From Polaromonas sp. (lineage in GTDB: Bacteria; Pseudomonadota; Gammaproteobacteria; Burkholderiales; Burkholderiaceae_C): 8,481 bases of DNA. A model generated the notes under the pieces. It was given only the letters and a program-made list of their open reading frames with translations. It had not been told where the DNA came from and did not search any database. The stretch's first letter is position 1, and the number at the start of each line of letters is the position of its first letter. Below, one piece after another: positions 1-6,612 of this stretch. A program made the position numbers and the translations under genes. The stretch spans positions 1 through 8,481 of the forward strand of contig JAJAYS010000149.1 of the NCBI GenBank assembly GCA_026786065.1, read 5' to 3'.

Positions 1-1134
1 TCCGGCAGCCGCAGGTCCGGGTGTCAGGCCAAGTTTGTTCAAGTCGGCAATGTTTTTCGACAGTTCTGCCACACGCGCAGATGACTCGCTAGACTGGCGA
101 TTCCTGGCGATGGTTTCTTCCGGCGTTGCGCCTGGATTGGATTGAACGGCGCCCTTGGACAGCGTAAGTTTGTCTGGCGTGGGCGTAGCCGCAGCACGGT
201 CTTCTACCTTGGCCGTCACGCCGCCTCCAGCGACCCGATCGGCCGCGGCGACCTGCGCTGCGGGAACGTTCTGCGCGAAATTGCGGCGGAAGGCGTTGAA
301 ATCCTTGCTCTGCGCGACGATGCTCTGCCGTGCTTCGGCAGGGGCGGTCGCGCTGGCTGCCTCCGCACCAGGCAAATTGATCACGGCGCCGGATTTGATC
401 CGGTTGATGTTCCCGCCAATGAAAGCATCTGGATTGCTGCGCTGCATGGCGACCAGCATCTGGTCAAGCGAGACGCCTTCGGGTTTGTTTTGCGTGGCGA
501 TTTTCCCGGCTGTTTCCCCGGGCTTGACGGTCAACTGACGCTCACCGGAACTTGCCATAGGGCCAGCTGGCGCTACTGGCGGTGCCGGTAAAGCGCCTGC
601 TACCCGAGCGGGTTCTGCGGCGCGGGGGCTGGGGGCGGACGGCCGGCCCACTGCCGGTGCCGATGGCGCCAGCGGCGCGGCGGCGACCGCGCTGGCGGCC
701 GCAGTTGACCGGGTGGTCGGAGGGTCCAGCAAAATTGCGTAGTCGCGGCTCAAGCTGCCGCTGGCTGCGCTGGTTTGAATCAGAAGGTCGAGAAAGGGTT
801 CGGTGATCGGCCGGTTGCCGCGGAGGCGCAAAAAAGATCGGCCATCGGGCCGGCGCTGGAGGCTGATCTCAGCACCAGCCAGCAACTGGGAGAACTCGAG
901 ACCAGCCGCCCTGTATGCCTCGGCTGAACCGACCCGCGCGTTCAAGCTGGCGGCCTCCTGAGGGCTGATATCCGAAACGTCAATTTCCGCCCGAAGCGGC
1001 TCGCCGAGAGCCGACTGAACCGTGATTCGCCCAAGCGACAGCGCATGTGCAGGAAGCCATGCGAGGCTGCCGACGAGTAACGCCGCCGCTGCGATGGCAC
1101 CGACACGCGACCGGCCGACTGGTTTCAAAAACAT
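1..1134 (-). CDS. fimV: FimV, LysM-containing polar/type IV pilus assembly protein (N-terminal part, cut by window edge)
   Basis: This is the first 378 residues of FimV; the frame is open to the window edge, so the C-terminal part is missing. In other proteobacteria FimV is an inner-membrane protein with a large periplasmic part that binds peptidoglycan and organises the cell pole, type IV pili and twitching motility. Residues 1-31 form a signal peptide or membrane anchor (hydrophobic 12-28, possible cleavage after AHA). Residues 32-139 are the conserved FimV N-terminal domain, opening with LSLGRITVQSALGEPLRAE. A Pro/Ala-rich linker covers about 140-195. A LysM-type segment covers about 198-255 (LTVKPGETAGKIA, then SNPDAFIGGN). 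The stretch from about 340 to 367 looks like the start of a coiled coil. The ATG is preceded by GGAGA about 6 nt upstream, which supports this start. The gene follows asd, as in Pseudomonas and many Burkholderiales. The identification is firm; a role in pili here is family knowledge only. Confidence 0.93.
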   Translation of the reverse strand, partial: MFLKPVGRSRVGAIAAAALLVGSLAWLPAHALSLGRITVQSALGEPLRAEIDVSDISPQEAASLNARVGSAEAYRAAGLEFSQLLAGAEISLQRRPDGRSFLRLRGNRPITEPFLDLLIQTSAASGSLSRDYAILLDPPTTRSTAAASAVAAAPLAPSAPAVGRPSAPSPRAAEPARVAGALPAPPVAPAGPMASSGERQLTVKPGETAGKIATQNKPEGVSLDQMLVAMQRSNPDAFIGGNINRIKSGAVINLPGAEAASATAPAEARQSIVAQSKDFNAFRRNFAQNVPAAQVAAADRVAGGGVTAKVEDRAAATPTPDKLTLSKGAVQSNPGATPEETIARNRQSSESSARVAELSKNIADLNKLGLTPGPAAAG

Positions 1135-1425
1135 GGACGGTCTCCGCGAATTTACGAGGTTCGGTTGTAACAAGATTTTGTTTGCACTCACAGATAACCT
1201 CGGGGCGGATAATTTAAAAACGACCTTAACATCAAGGCATTACGCTGACAAGCTAAGGCATCGCTTAATGATTTAGAGGACGCTTTGGAGCGCCGATGCG
1301 GTTTTAGTTGTTGCCTGAAAGCGACGTCCAAGTGCAAAGGCTACGCCGCCAAGCTCCAAAGGCTGCGTTTACCCCGGCTCTGCAATCGGCGTGATGTGTG
1401 TTTTGTGCATTGGCGGGAGGACAGG
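1135..1425. other. asd-fimV intergenic region (291 nt)
   Basis: There is no gene here. The half next to fimV (about 1150-1280) is clearly AT-richer than its surroundings, as expected if fimV has its own promoter. I could not fit a convincing -35/-10 pair. The half next to asd shows no clear intrinsic terminator: there is no stable stem followed by a T run on the minus strand. It contains an imperfect direct repeat (listed separately) and, at 1230-1242, a near match to the IHF consensus. Confidence 0.6.
1328..1364. repeat. Imperfect short direct repeat in the asd-fimV gap
   Basis: Two copies of a 15-16-base unit lie 21 nt apart, start to start: CCAAGTGCAAAGGCT at 1328-1342 and CCAAGCTCCAAAGGCT at 1349-1364. 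They share CCAAG at one end and CAAAGGCT at the other. The function is unknown. The spacing of about two helical turns would suit a dimeric DNA-binding protein, but chance or slippage is equally possible. Confidence 0.5.
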
Positions 1426-2592
1426 CTAGTCCTCAAGAAGAATGCGCAGCATGCGCCGTAGCGGCTCGGCGGCGCCCCACAGCAGCTGGTCGCCCACCGT
1501 GAAGGCGCCGAGGTAATCCGGCCCCATTGCCAACTTGCGCAGCCGACCTACCGGGATTTGCATCGTGCCGGTGACGGCCACCGGAGTGAGCCCGCGCATC
1601 GAGTCTTCCCGGGTGTTGGTTATCACTCGCACCCATTCGTTGTCAGACCGGATCAGCGCCTCGATGTCGGCCAGCGGCACGTCTTTTTTGAGTTTGAAGG
1701 TCAATGCCTGGCTGTGGCAGCGCATCGCACCGACACGCACGCAGAAGCCATCGACCGGCGTTGCCTGGGTGCCAAAACCCGCGCCCTGACCCAAAATCTT
1801 GTTGGTCTCAACTCCGGCCTTCCATTCTTCTTTGCTGGTGCCCCAGCCGGATTCGTCCGGATGTCGGCCGATACCCAGATCCTTGTCGATCCACGGAATC
1901 AGGCTGCCGCCCAGCGGAACGCCAAAATTGGCGGTGTCGCTGGCGCTGAAGGCGTGTTGCCGCTCCAGCACCCGACGGTCGATTTCAAGAATGGCCGATT
2001 TCGGGTCGTTCAGCAGCTCCCGGACCTCGGCATGCAGCGCGCCGTACTGCATCAAAAGCTCACGCATGTGCTGCGCACCGCCGCCTGACGCGGCCTGATA
2101 GGTCATGCTGGTCATCCATTCGATCAAGCCAGCTTTGTATAGGGCACCGACCGCCATCAGCATGCAACTGACGGTGCAGTTGCCGCCTATCCAGTTTTTG
2201 CCGCCCCGTGTTATCGCCCGGTCTATGACGGGCCGGTTGACCGGGTCGAGGACGATGATGGCGTCCGAATTCATCCGTAGCGTCGAGGCAGCGTCGATCC
2301 AGTGGCCATTCCATCCGGCCTGGCGCAGTTTCGGGTAAACCTCGGAGGTGTAGTCGCCGCCCTGGGCGGTGACGATCACGTCGCATTTGCGCAGCGCATC
2401 GATGTCGAACGCGTCTTTAAGCCTGGTTTCGTTTTTCGCCTGAGCCGGCGCGGGGCCACCGGCGTCGGAAGTCGAGAAAAAGACCGGCTCCATCAGGTCG
2501 AAATCGCTCTCCGCCTGCATGCGATCGATCAGCACCGAGCCAACCATGCCGCGCCAGCCGACCAAGCCAGTGAGCTTGCCTGTCAATTTCAT
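1426..2592 (-). CDS. asd: Aspartate-semialdehyde dehydrogenase
   Basis: The enzyme reduces L-aspartyl-4-phosphate to L-aspartate-4-semialdehyde with NADPH, in the cytoplasm, at the branch leading to lysine (and diaminopimelate), threonine and methionine. The 388-aa protein is of the long proteobacterial type. An N-terminal nucleotide-binding loop, [11 protein letters not shown], covers residues 9-19. The catalytic cysteine is Cys139 in [24 protein letters not shown] covers about 164-180. The acid/base histidine is His293 in [10 protein letters not shown] chose the ATG at 2592 because it starts directly before the nucleotide-binding loop, matches the family's usual N-terminus, and has AAGGA about 8 nt upstream. 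The open frame extends 22 codons further, to a GTG at 2658, but that extension resembles no Asd N-terminus and overlaps a hairpin. asd lies 263 nt downstream of leuB, so it may have its own promoter. Confidence 0.97.
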   Translation of the reverse strand: MKLTGKLTGLVGWRGMVGSVLIDRMQAESDFDLMEPVFFSTSDAGGPAPAQAKNETRLKDAFDIDALRKCDVIVTAQGGDYTSEVYPKLRQAGWNGHWIDAASTLRMNSDAIIVLDPVNRPVIDRAITRGGKNWIGGNCTVSCMLMAVGALYKAGLIEWMTSMTYQAASGGGAQHMRELLMQYGALHAEVRELLNDPKSAILEIDRRVLERQHAFSASDTANFGVPLGGSLIPWIDKDLGIGRHPDESGWGTSKEEWKAGVETNKILGQGAGFGTQATPVDGFCVRVGAMRCHSQALTFKLKKDVPLADIEALIRSDNEWVRVITNTREDSMRGLTPVAVTGTMQIPVGRLRKLAMGPDYLGAFTVGDQLLWGAAEPLRRMLRILLED

Positions 2593-2855
2593 GGGCTTGT
2601 CCTTCAAAAAGTTCGGGATCAAGGCTTTTTGGCCCGGCTCATCGAGCCGGCGGGGCACGACGAACCTGGCTGGCTAGCCTTGCATGGTGGTCGTTTTGCT
2701 TGCCTGCGTGTGATGCGGCCCGACAGATGGCCCCGCACTTTTAGGAACTGGGCTGGCCGTGCGGACGTCAGGGCGGGACATGCCTTGATTGTAGTCACCC
2801 GTGTAGGCTGATTCCCACAGAACGCCGTGTAAAAAACCGTAGCTGCTGCTTCCGA
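2593..2855. other. leuB-asd intergenic region (263 nt) with possible asd leader
   Basis: There is no confirmed gene. Running toward asd, the region holds a T6 run (minus strand of 2831-2836) about 20 nt after the leuB stop, with only a weak stem before it, so it is at best a poor terminator. A TACAAT -10-like hexamer follows (minus strand of 2788-2793) without a good -35. Next are a 35-codon open frame with its own ATG (2781 to 2674) and a 7-bp hairpin at 2634-2650. The leuB-asd spacing is large enough for an independent asd promoter and 5' leader. Confidence 0.5.
2634..2650 (-). promoter_or_regulatory. 7-bp perfect hairpin in the asd 5' leader
   Basis: CCGGCTC-ATC-GAGCCGG is a perfect 7-bp inverted repeat with a 3-nt loop, ending 42 nt before the asd start codon. 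On the minus strand it is followed by GCC and AAAAAG rather than a T run, so it is not an intrinsic terminator. It would be a stable structure in the asd leader RNA. A regulatory role is inference only. Confidence 0.4.
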
Positions 2856-3926
2856 TCAGCCCAATGCCTTGACCACCGCATCGCCCATTTCCACCGTACC
2901 GACCCTTGTTGTGCCGTTGCTGAAGATGTCGGGCGTGCGCAGGCCCTGCGTCAACACTGTATCCACGGCCTTTTCGATGCGCGCGGCCGCTTCGGGTTGA
3001 TTGAGCGAAAAGCGAAGCATCATCGCCGCGCTCAAAATCGTCGCCAGCGGGTTCGCCACGCCCTTACCGGCAATGTCGGGGGCGCTGCCGTGACTGGGCT
3101 CGTACAGACCCTGATTTTTTGCGTTCAGGCTGGCAGAAGGCAGCATGCCGATGCTGCCGGTCAGCATGGCCGCAGCGTCGCTCAGAATGTCGCCGAACAT
3201 GTTGCCGGTGACCACCACGTCGAATTTCTTCGGGGCCTTGACCAGCTGCATCGCCGCGTTGTCGACGTACATGTGGTCGAGCGCCACGTCGGGGTACTGC
3301 AGGCCCACCTCGGTCACCACGTCTTTCCAGAGCTGAAACGTCTCCAGCACATTGGCCTTGTCCACACTGGTGACGCGTTTGCTGCGTTTGCGTGCCGCCT
3401 GGAACGCCACATGCGCGATGCGCTCGATCTCGGGACGCGCATAGCGCATCGTGTCGAAGGCCTCTTCGCTGCCGGGAAAGTGGCCGTCCGGCGAAACACG
3501 CCGGCCGCGCGGCTGGCCGAAATAGATGTCGCCGGTCAGCTCCCGAATGATCAAAATGTCCAGGCCGGATACCAACTCGCGCTTCAGGCTGGATGCATCG
3601 ACCAGTTGCGCATAGCAGATCGCCGGCCGGAAGTTGGCGAACAGTCCGAGGTTTTTGCGCAAGCCCAGGATGGCCTGCTCGGGCCGCAGCGGGCGATCCA
3701 GCGTGTCGTATTTCCAGTCGCCGACTGCGCCGAAGAGAATCGCGTCGGCGGCTTTGGCCAGATTCAGCGTGCTGTCCGGCAGCGGGTGGCCGTGCGCTTC
3801 GTAAGCGGCCCCACCGACCAGCGCGGTTTCCAGCTCGAAACTCAGGTCCAGTACGCCTAAAACCTTGACGGCTTCAGCGACGATTTCGGTGCCAATGCCG
3901 TCGCCCGGGAGGATTGCTATTTTCAT
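2856..3926 (-). CDS. leuB: 3-isopropylmalate dehydrogenase
   Basis: The enzyme oxidises and decarboxylates (2R,3S)-3-isopropylmalate with NAD+ to 2-oxoisocaproate, the third committed step of leucine synthesis, in the cytoplasm. The 356-aa length is typical. GDGIGTE is at residues 9-15. The substrate-binding arginines are Arg90, Arg100 and Arg128, the last in [12 protein letters not shown] with Tyr135. The catalytic Lys190 lies in VDKANVLE. Metal-binding aspartates are Asp222, Asp246 and Asp250, within YVDNAAMQL and [10 protein letters not shown]. The NAD-binding [15 protein letters not shown] spans 279-293, and its Asp284 fits NAD rather than NADP use. The start is fixed by the family N-terminus ([10 protein letters not shown]). 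There is no recognisable Shine-Dalgarno sequence upstream: the leader is A/T-rich and belongs to a repeat element. leuB lies 79 nt after leuD and is probably co-transcribed with it. Confidence 0.98.
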   Translation of the reverse strand: MKIAILPGDGIGTEIVAEAVKVLGVLDLSFELETALVGGAAYEAHGHPLPDSTLNLAKAADAILFGAVGDWKYDTLDRPLRPEQAILGLRKNLGLFANFRPAICYAQLVDASSLKRELVSGLDILIIRELTGDIYFGQPRGRRVSPDGHFPGSEEAFDTMRYARPEIERIAHVAFQAARKRSKRVTSVDKANVLETFQLWKDVVTEVGLQYPDVALDHMYVDNAAMQLVKAPKKFDVVVTGNMFGDILSDAAAMLTGSIGMLPSASLNAKNQGLYEPSHGSAPDIAGKGVANPLATILSAAMMLRFSLNQPEAAARIEKAVDTVLTQGLRTPDIFSNGTTRVGTVEMGDAVVKALG

Positions 3927-3929
3927 AGG

Positions 3930-3972
3930 CGCTATATTTTTAGTAGCTGCTAAAGCCCGTATTTATTGGGCT
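3930..3972. repeat. Degenerate intergenic repeat, copy A (leuD-leuB gap)
   Basis: A 43-nt element fills most of the leuD-leuB gap and ends 3 nt before the leuB start. It contains cgctat, tagctgc and gcccg at exactly the same spacing as a second element at 6365-6407 (25 of 43 positions identical without gaps). It has internal symmetry: GCTA-N9-TAGC, then AGCCC-N9-GGGCT. From memory, short repeats of this look are frequent between genes of Comamonadaceae; I cannot verify that here. Confidence 0.6.
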
Positions 3973-3976
3973 GCAG
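3947..3976. other. Bulged hairpin between leuD and leuB
   Basis: CTGC (3947-3950) pairs with GCAG (3973-3976), and AGCCC (3954-3958) pairs with GGGCT (3968-3972). The result is a 9-bp stem with a 3-nt TAA bulge and a 9-nt A/T-rich loop. No T run follows on the minus strand, so it does not look like a terminator. In the mRNA it could act as a processing or stability element between leuD and leuB. Confidence 0.45.
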
Positions 3977-4005
3977 GATGAAATGATTGAGGAATGTAGG
4001 CTGGA

Positions 4006-4656
4006 TCAGCCGACCAGCGTGTGCGCCAGCCACGGCTTGCGCGCCAGGCGTTCGGCCTCGAAGGCCTTGATTTTGTCGGCCTGGCGCAGCGTCAGTCCGA
4101 TGTCGTCAAAGCCGTTGAGCAGGCAGTATTTGCGAAACGGCTGCACATCGAATTCCAGCTCTTCGCCCTGTGCCTTGACGACGCGCTGGCGTTCCAGGTC
4201 AATGGTCAGCGTGTAGCCGGGAAAGGCGGCAACCTCATCAAACAGTCTGGCCACCTGGGCTTCGGGCAACACGATCGGCAGCAAGCCGTTTTTAAAACTG
4301 TTGTTGAAAAAAATGTCGGCATAGCCCGGCGCGATGATGGCGCGAAACCCGTATTGGTCCAGCGCCCATGGCGCATGCTCGCGCGACGAACCGCAGCCGA
4401 AGTTTTTGCGCGCCAGCAAGATAGACGCGCCGGCATAGCGCGGCTGGTTCAGAACGAAATCGGGGTTCGGCCGGCGCGTCGTTGGGTCTTGGCCCGGAAA
4501 TCCGGCGTCCAGGTAGCGCCAGGCATCAAACAGGTTTTCACCGAAACCGGTCTTTTTGATGGACTTCAAAAACTGCTTGGGAATGATCGCGTCGGTATCG
4601 ACGTTCTCGCGGTCCATTGGCGCGACCAGCCCTTGGTGTACCGTGAACGACTTCAT
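4006..4656 (-). CDS. leuD: 3-isopropylmalate dehydratase, small subunit
   Basis: This is the small (swivel-domain) subunit of isopropylmalate isomerase. With LeuC it converts 2-isopropylmalate to 3-isopropylmalate in the cytoplasm. The length, 216 aa, is normal. The conserved [17 protein letters not shown] spans about residues 15-31. The substrate-recognition block [15 protein letters not shown] is at 85-99, followed by [22 protein letters not shown] at about 107-128. The ATG shares its A with the stop codon of the upstream lipoprotein gene (TAATG), so translation is probably coupled. A purine-rich AGAAGG lies inside that upstream gene, about 10 nt before the ATG. leuD is therefore separated from leuC by the lipoprotein gene rather than directly adjacent. 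Confidence 0.98.
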   Translation of the reverse strand: MKSFTVHQGLVAPMDRENVDTDAIIPKQFLKSIKKTGFGENLFDAWRYLDAGFPGQDPTTRRPNPDFVLNQPRYAGASILLARKNFGCGSSREHAPWALDQYGFRAIIAPGYADIFFNNSFKNGLLPIVLPEAQVARLFDEVAAFPGYTLTIDLERQRVVKAQGEELEFDVQPFRKYCLLNGFDDIGLTLRQADKIKAFEAERLARKPWLAHTLVG

Positions 4657-4793
4657 TATTTTTTCGCCTTCTCTTCAATCTTTTCGCCGATTTTTTGCAG
4701 GTCCTGGCCAAATCCCTTGGTGGTGTTGCATCCGGCCAGCACAAAGGCCAAGGCAGCCAGTGACATAGCGAGCAGCGTAGTGGTCTTTTTCAT
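4656..4793 (-). CDS. Entericidin-type small lipoprotein inside the leuCD operon
   Basis: A 45-aa predicted lipoprotein. Residues 1-21 form a textbook lipoprotein signal peptide: MKK, a hydrophobic core, then lipobox LAGC with the lipidated Cys at residue 22. The mature peptide is only 24 residues and is rich in Lys and Glu ([21 protein letters not shown]), resembling entericidin A/B proteins. The residue after Cys is Asn, not Asp, so sorting to the outer membrane is expected. Entericidins are described as a toxin/antidote pair in enteric bacteria, but many single-copy relatives have no known role and I do not assign one here. The start is well supported: a strong AGGAG lies about 8 nt upstream. 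The 64-aa frame opening further upstream would put extra residues before the signal peptide. It lies 22 nt after leuC, and its TAA overlaps the leuD ATG by one base. Confidence 0.88.
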   Translation of the reverse strand: MKKTTTLLAMSLAALAFVLAGCNTTKGFGQDLQKIGEKIEEKAKK

Positions 4794-4815
4794 GGTGGTC
4801 TCCTGAAACTGGGGC

Positions 4816-6267
4816 TTATGAAAATTTTCTGATGTCGACAAAATGCCCATGCACCGCTGCTGCCGCCGCCATCACCGGGCTGACCAGATGCGTGCGGCCA
4901 CCGGCGCCCTGGCGGCCTTCAAAATTGCGGTTGCTGGTGGAGGCGCAGCGCTCGCCGGGCTCTAACCGGTCGGCGTTCATCGCCAGGCACATCGAACACC
5001 CTGGCTCCCGCCATTCAAAACCCGCTGCCTTGAAGATCACATCGAGACCCTCGCGCTCGGCCTGCTCCTTGACCATTCCAGAGCCGGGCACCACCAGCGC
5101 CAGCTTGACGTTTTTTGCGACCTTCAGGCCGAGTTTTTTGACCAGAGCCGCCGCTTCGCGCATGTCTTCGATGCGGCTGTTGGTGCAACTGCCGATGAAC
5201 ACCTTGTCAACATACAGATCGTCCAGCGCCTTGCCGGGCGTCAAACCCATGTAGGTCAGTGCGCGCTCAATGGCGTCGCGCTTGCCCGGGTCTTTCTCTT
5301 TTTCAGGGTCGGGCACCCGACCGTCGATCGGCAGCACCATCTCGGGCGAGGTGCCCCAGGTCACCTGCGGCAGGATCTGGCTGGCATCTAGCTCGACCAA
5401 CGCATCGAACGCCGCGTCGGCATCGGACTGCAGCGTGGCCCAATCGGCGCTGGCCTGGTCCCATTCGGGGCCGCCGACGAATTTTCCGCTGACCTGGTCG
5501 GTGCCCGGTGCGAGCAGCCGCCCTTTGATGTAATCGATGGTGTTTTGGTCCACCGCCACCAACCCGGCACGCGCTCCGGCCTCAATGGCCATGTTGCAGA
5601 CGGTCATGCGGCCCTCCATCGAAAGCGCACGGATCGCCGCGCCAGCGAACTCGATGGTGTAGCCGGTGCCGCCTGCAGTGCCGATCTTGCCGATGATCGC
5701 CAGCACGATGTCCTTGGCGGTGCAACCGCGGGCCAGCTCCCCGTCAACTTTTACCAGCATGTTTTTGGCTCTTTTGGCCAGCAGCGTCTGGGTAGCCATC
5801 ACATGCTCGACCTCGCTGGTGCCGATGCCGTGTGCCAGTGCGCCGAAGGCGCCGTGCGTTGAGGTGTGCGAATCACCGCAGACTACCGTCATGCCCGGCA
5901 GCGTGGCGCCGTTTTCGGGGCCGATCACATGCACGATGCCCTGCCGACGCGACAAAAATGGAAAGAACGCCGCCGCACCGAACTCGTGAATGTTGGCGTC
6001 CAGCGTCGTTACCTGTTCCTTGCTGACCAGGTCGGTGATGCCGTCGTAGCCCAGCTCCCAGCCGGTCGTCGGCGTGTTGTGGTCAGCCGTGGCGACGATG
6101 GAGCTGATGCGCCAGACCTTGCGGCCGGCCTGGCGCAGGCCTTCGAACGCCTGCGGACTGGTGACTTCGTGCACCAAGTGGCGGTCGATATAGAGAATCG
6201 ACGTGCCATCGTCCTCGGTGTGGACGACGTGCTCGTCCCAGATTTTGTCGTAGAGGGTGCGGCCCAT
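4816..6267 (-). CDS. leuC: 3-isopropylmalate dehydratase, large subunit
   Basis: This is the catalytic, aconitase-like large subunit of isopropylmalate isomerase and carries a [4Fe-4S] cluster. With LeuD it isomerises 2-isopropylmalate to 3-isopropylmalate. The length of 483 aa suits the bacterial family. Visible blocks are [14 protein letters not shown] (28-41), ATADHNTPT (59-67), [12 protein letters not shown] (114-125), [21 protein letters not shown] (129-149), [13 protein letters not shown] (357-369) and [11 protein letters not shown] (421-431). The cluster ligands are Cys361, Cys424 and Cys427. I chose the ATG at 6267 because [13 protein letters not shown] is the family N-terminus and AAAGGAA lies just upstream. 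The open frame runs 32 codons further, to an ATG at 6363, but that extension is basic, resembles no LeuC N-terminus and starts beside a repeat element. leuC heads the leuC-lipoprotein-leuD-leuB cluster. Confidence 0.98.
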   Translation of the reverse strand: MGRTLYDKIWDEHVVHTEDDGTSILYIDRHLVHEVTSPQAFEGLRQAGRKVWRISSIVATADHNTPTTGWELGYDGITDLVSKEQVTTLDANIHEFGAAAFFPFLSRRQGIVHVIGPENGATLPGMTVVCGDSHTSTHGAFGALAHGIGTSEVEHVMATQTLLAKRAKNMLVKVDGELARGCTAKDIVLAIIGKIGTAGGTGYTIEFAGAAIRALSMEGRMTVCNMAIEAGARAGLVAVDQNTIDYIKGRLLAPGTDQVSGKFVGGPEWDQASADWATLQSDADAAFDALVELDASQILPQVTWGTSPEMVLPIDGRVPDPEKEKDPGKRDAIERALTYMGLTPGKALDDLYVDKVFIGSCTNSRIEDMREAAALVKKLGLKVAKNVKLALVVPGSGMVKEQAEREGLDVIFKAAGFEWREPGCSMCLAMNADRLEPGERCASTSNRNFEGRQGAGGRTHLVSPVMAAAAAVHGHFVDIRKFS

Positions 6268-6364
6268 GGGTTCCTTTGGTAGGTGCTTGAACCTGCGTTG
6301 AGATCGAAAGGTGATTTTAGTTCTCTGGCGCAGGTGGCCTACAGGTAGCTGCGGGACCTTCATA

Positions 6365-6407
6365 CGCTATTAAAAACATAGCTGCCGACGCCCGCAATTA
6401 AATAGTT
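6365..6407. repeat. Degenerate intergenic repeat, copy B (upstream of leuC)
   Basis: A 43-nt element aligns without gaps to copy A at 3930-3972. The shared blocks are cgctat, tagctgc and gcccg, at identical spacing. The left part is an inverted repeat, GCTAT-N7-ATAGC (6366-6382). The hairpin seen in the right part of copy A is not preserved here. It lies about 100 nt upstream of the leuC start codon. Confidence 0.6.
6369..6397 (-). promoter_or_regulatory. Candidate sigma-70 promoter for leuC
   Basis: On the minus strand TTGCGG (6397-6392) and TTTAAT (6374-6369) are separated by 17 nt. The -10 matches TATAAT at 5 of 6 positions and the -35 matches TTGACA at 3 of 6. The whole candidate lies inside repeat copy B. 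The spacing is ideal but the -35 is weak, and A/T-rich repeats give chance matches easily. Confidence 0.3.
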
Positions 6408-6557
6408 TCAACCTTAAAAGACCCAAAATCAGCAGACCGCCCGAGCCCGGCCGATCGCAGGCCGCAGGGGGTTACGCAGAGAATCCCAGGACTTCGGCCA
6501 AGGGATAGTGGGTCTCCAATGCCGGAAGCCTGGCAACACAGTGCTGTCGCAGGGCGC

Positions 6558-6584
6558 AAAAAACCCCTACCGCTGCAGCCAGCG
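6558..6584 (-). terminator. Possible weak intrinsic terminator after gltA
   Basis: On the minus strand, about 30 nt after the gltA stop, CGCTG-GCTG-CAGCG forms a 5-bp stem with a 4-nt loop. A run of six T follows after a 7-nt GTAGGGG spacer. The position is right for ending an sdh-gltA transcript. The stem is short and the spacer longer than in good terminators, so this is tentative. Confidence 0.35.
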
Positions 6585-6612
6585 CTGGATTGTGGCGGAC
6601 GACAGGACCTGG

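Larger units (their letters stand above)
6268..6612. other. gltA-leuC intergenic region (345 nt)
   Basis: No gene is supported here. The part next to gltA (6558-6584) holds a weak terminator-like structure. The part from about 6365 to 6407 is repeat copy B, with a candidate leuC promoter. The leader between that promoter and the leuC ATG would be about 95 nt and contains no clear riboswitch or leucine-rich leader peptide. The stretch of about 6410-6555 is GC-rich; apart from a 5-bp inverted repeat (CGGCC at 6448-6452, GGCCG at 6460-6464) I see nothing recognisable. No LysR-type regulator gene is present next to leuC. Confidence 0.6.

Noticed and set aside
2593..2658. 22-residue N-terminal extension of Asd from a GTG codon
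   Set aside because: The nucleotide-binding loop normally sits near the N-terminus, and the ATG at 2592 has a Shine-Dalgarno sequence. The extension is encoded across a hairpin and resembles no Asd.
2714..2741. Hairpin (TGCGG...CCGCA) followed by a short T-rich stretch on the plus strand, terminator-like
   Set aside because: The T-rich side follows only on the plus strand, where no gene is transcribed toward it. The stem needs a bulge and the T run is short.
2831..2850. T6 run after leuB as an intrinsic terminator
   Set aside because: No stable stem precedes the T run on the minus strand; the best pairing is 3-4 bp.
2997..3860. 287-codon plus-strand open frame opposite leuB
   Set aside because: It is antisense to an intact leuB. 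The translation is low-complexity, rich in His, Arg and Ala, with no domain signature and no ribosome site.
4021..4806. 261-codon plus-strand open frame opposite leuD and the lipoprotein gene
   Set aside because: It is a shadow of two well-supported minus-strand genes with no family resemblance.
6268..6363. 32-residue N-terminal extension of LeuC
   Set aside because: The extension is basic and unlike any LeuC N-terminus. [10 protein letters not shown] at 6267 is the family start and has a good ribosome site.
6268..6363. Riboswitch, T-box or leucine leader peptide before leuC
   Set aside because: I see no run of Leu codons in a short ORF, no recognisable aptamer pattern and no terminator/antiterminator pair.
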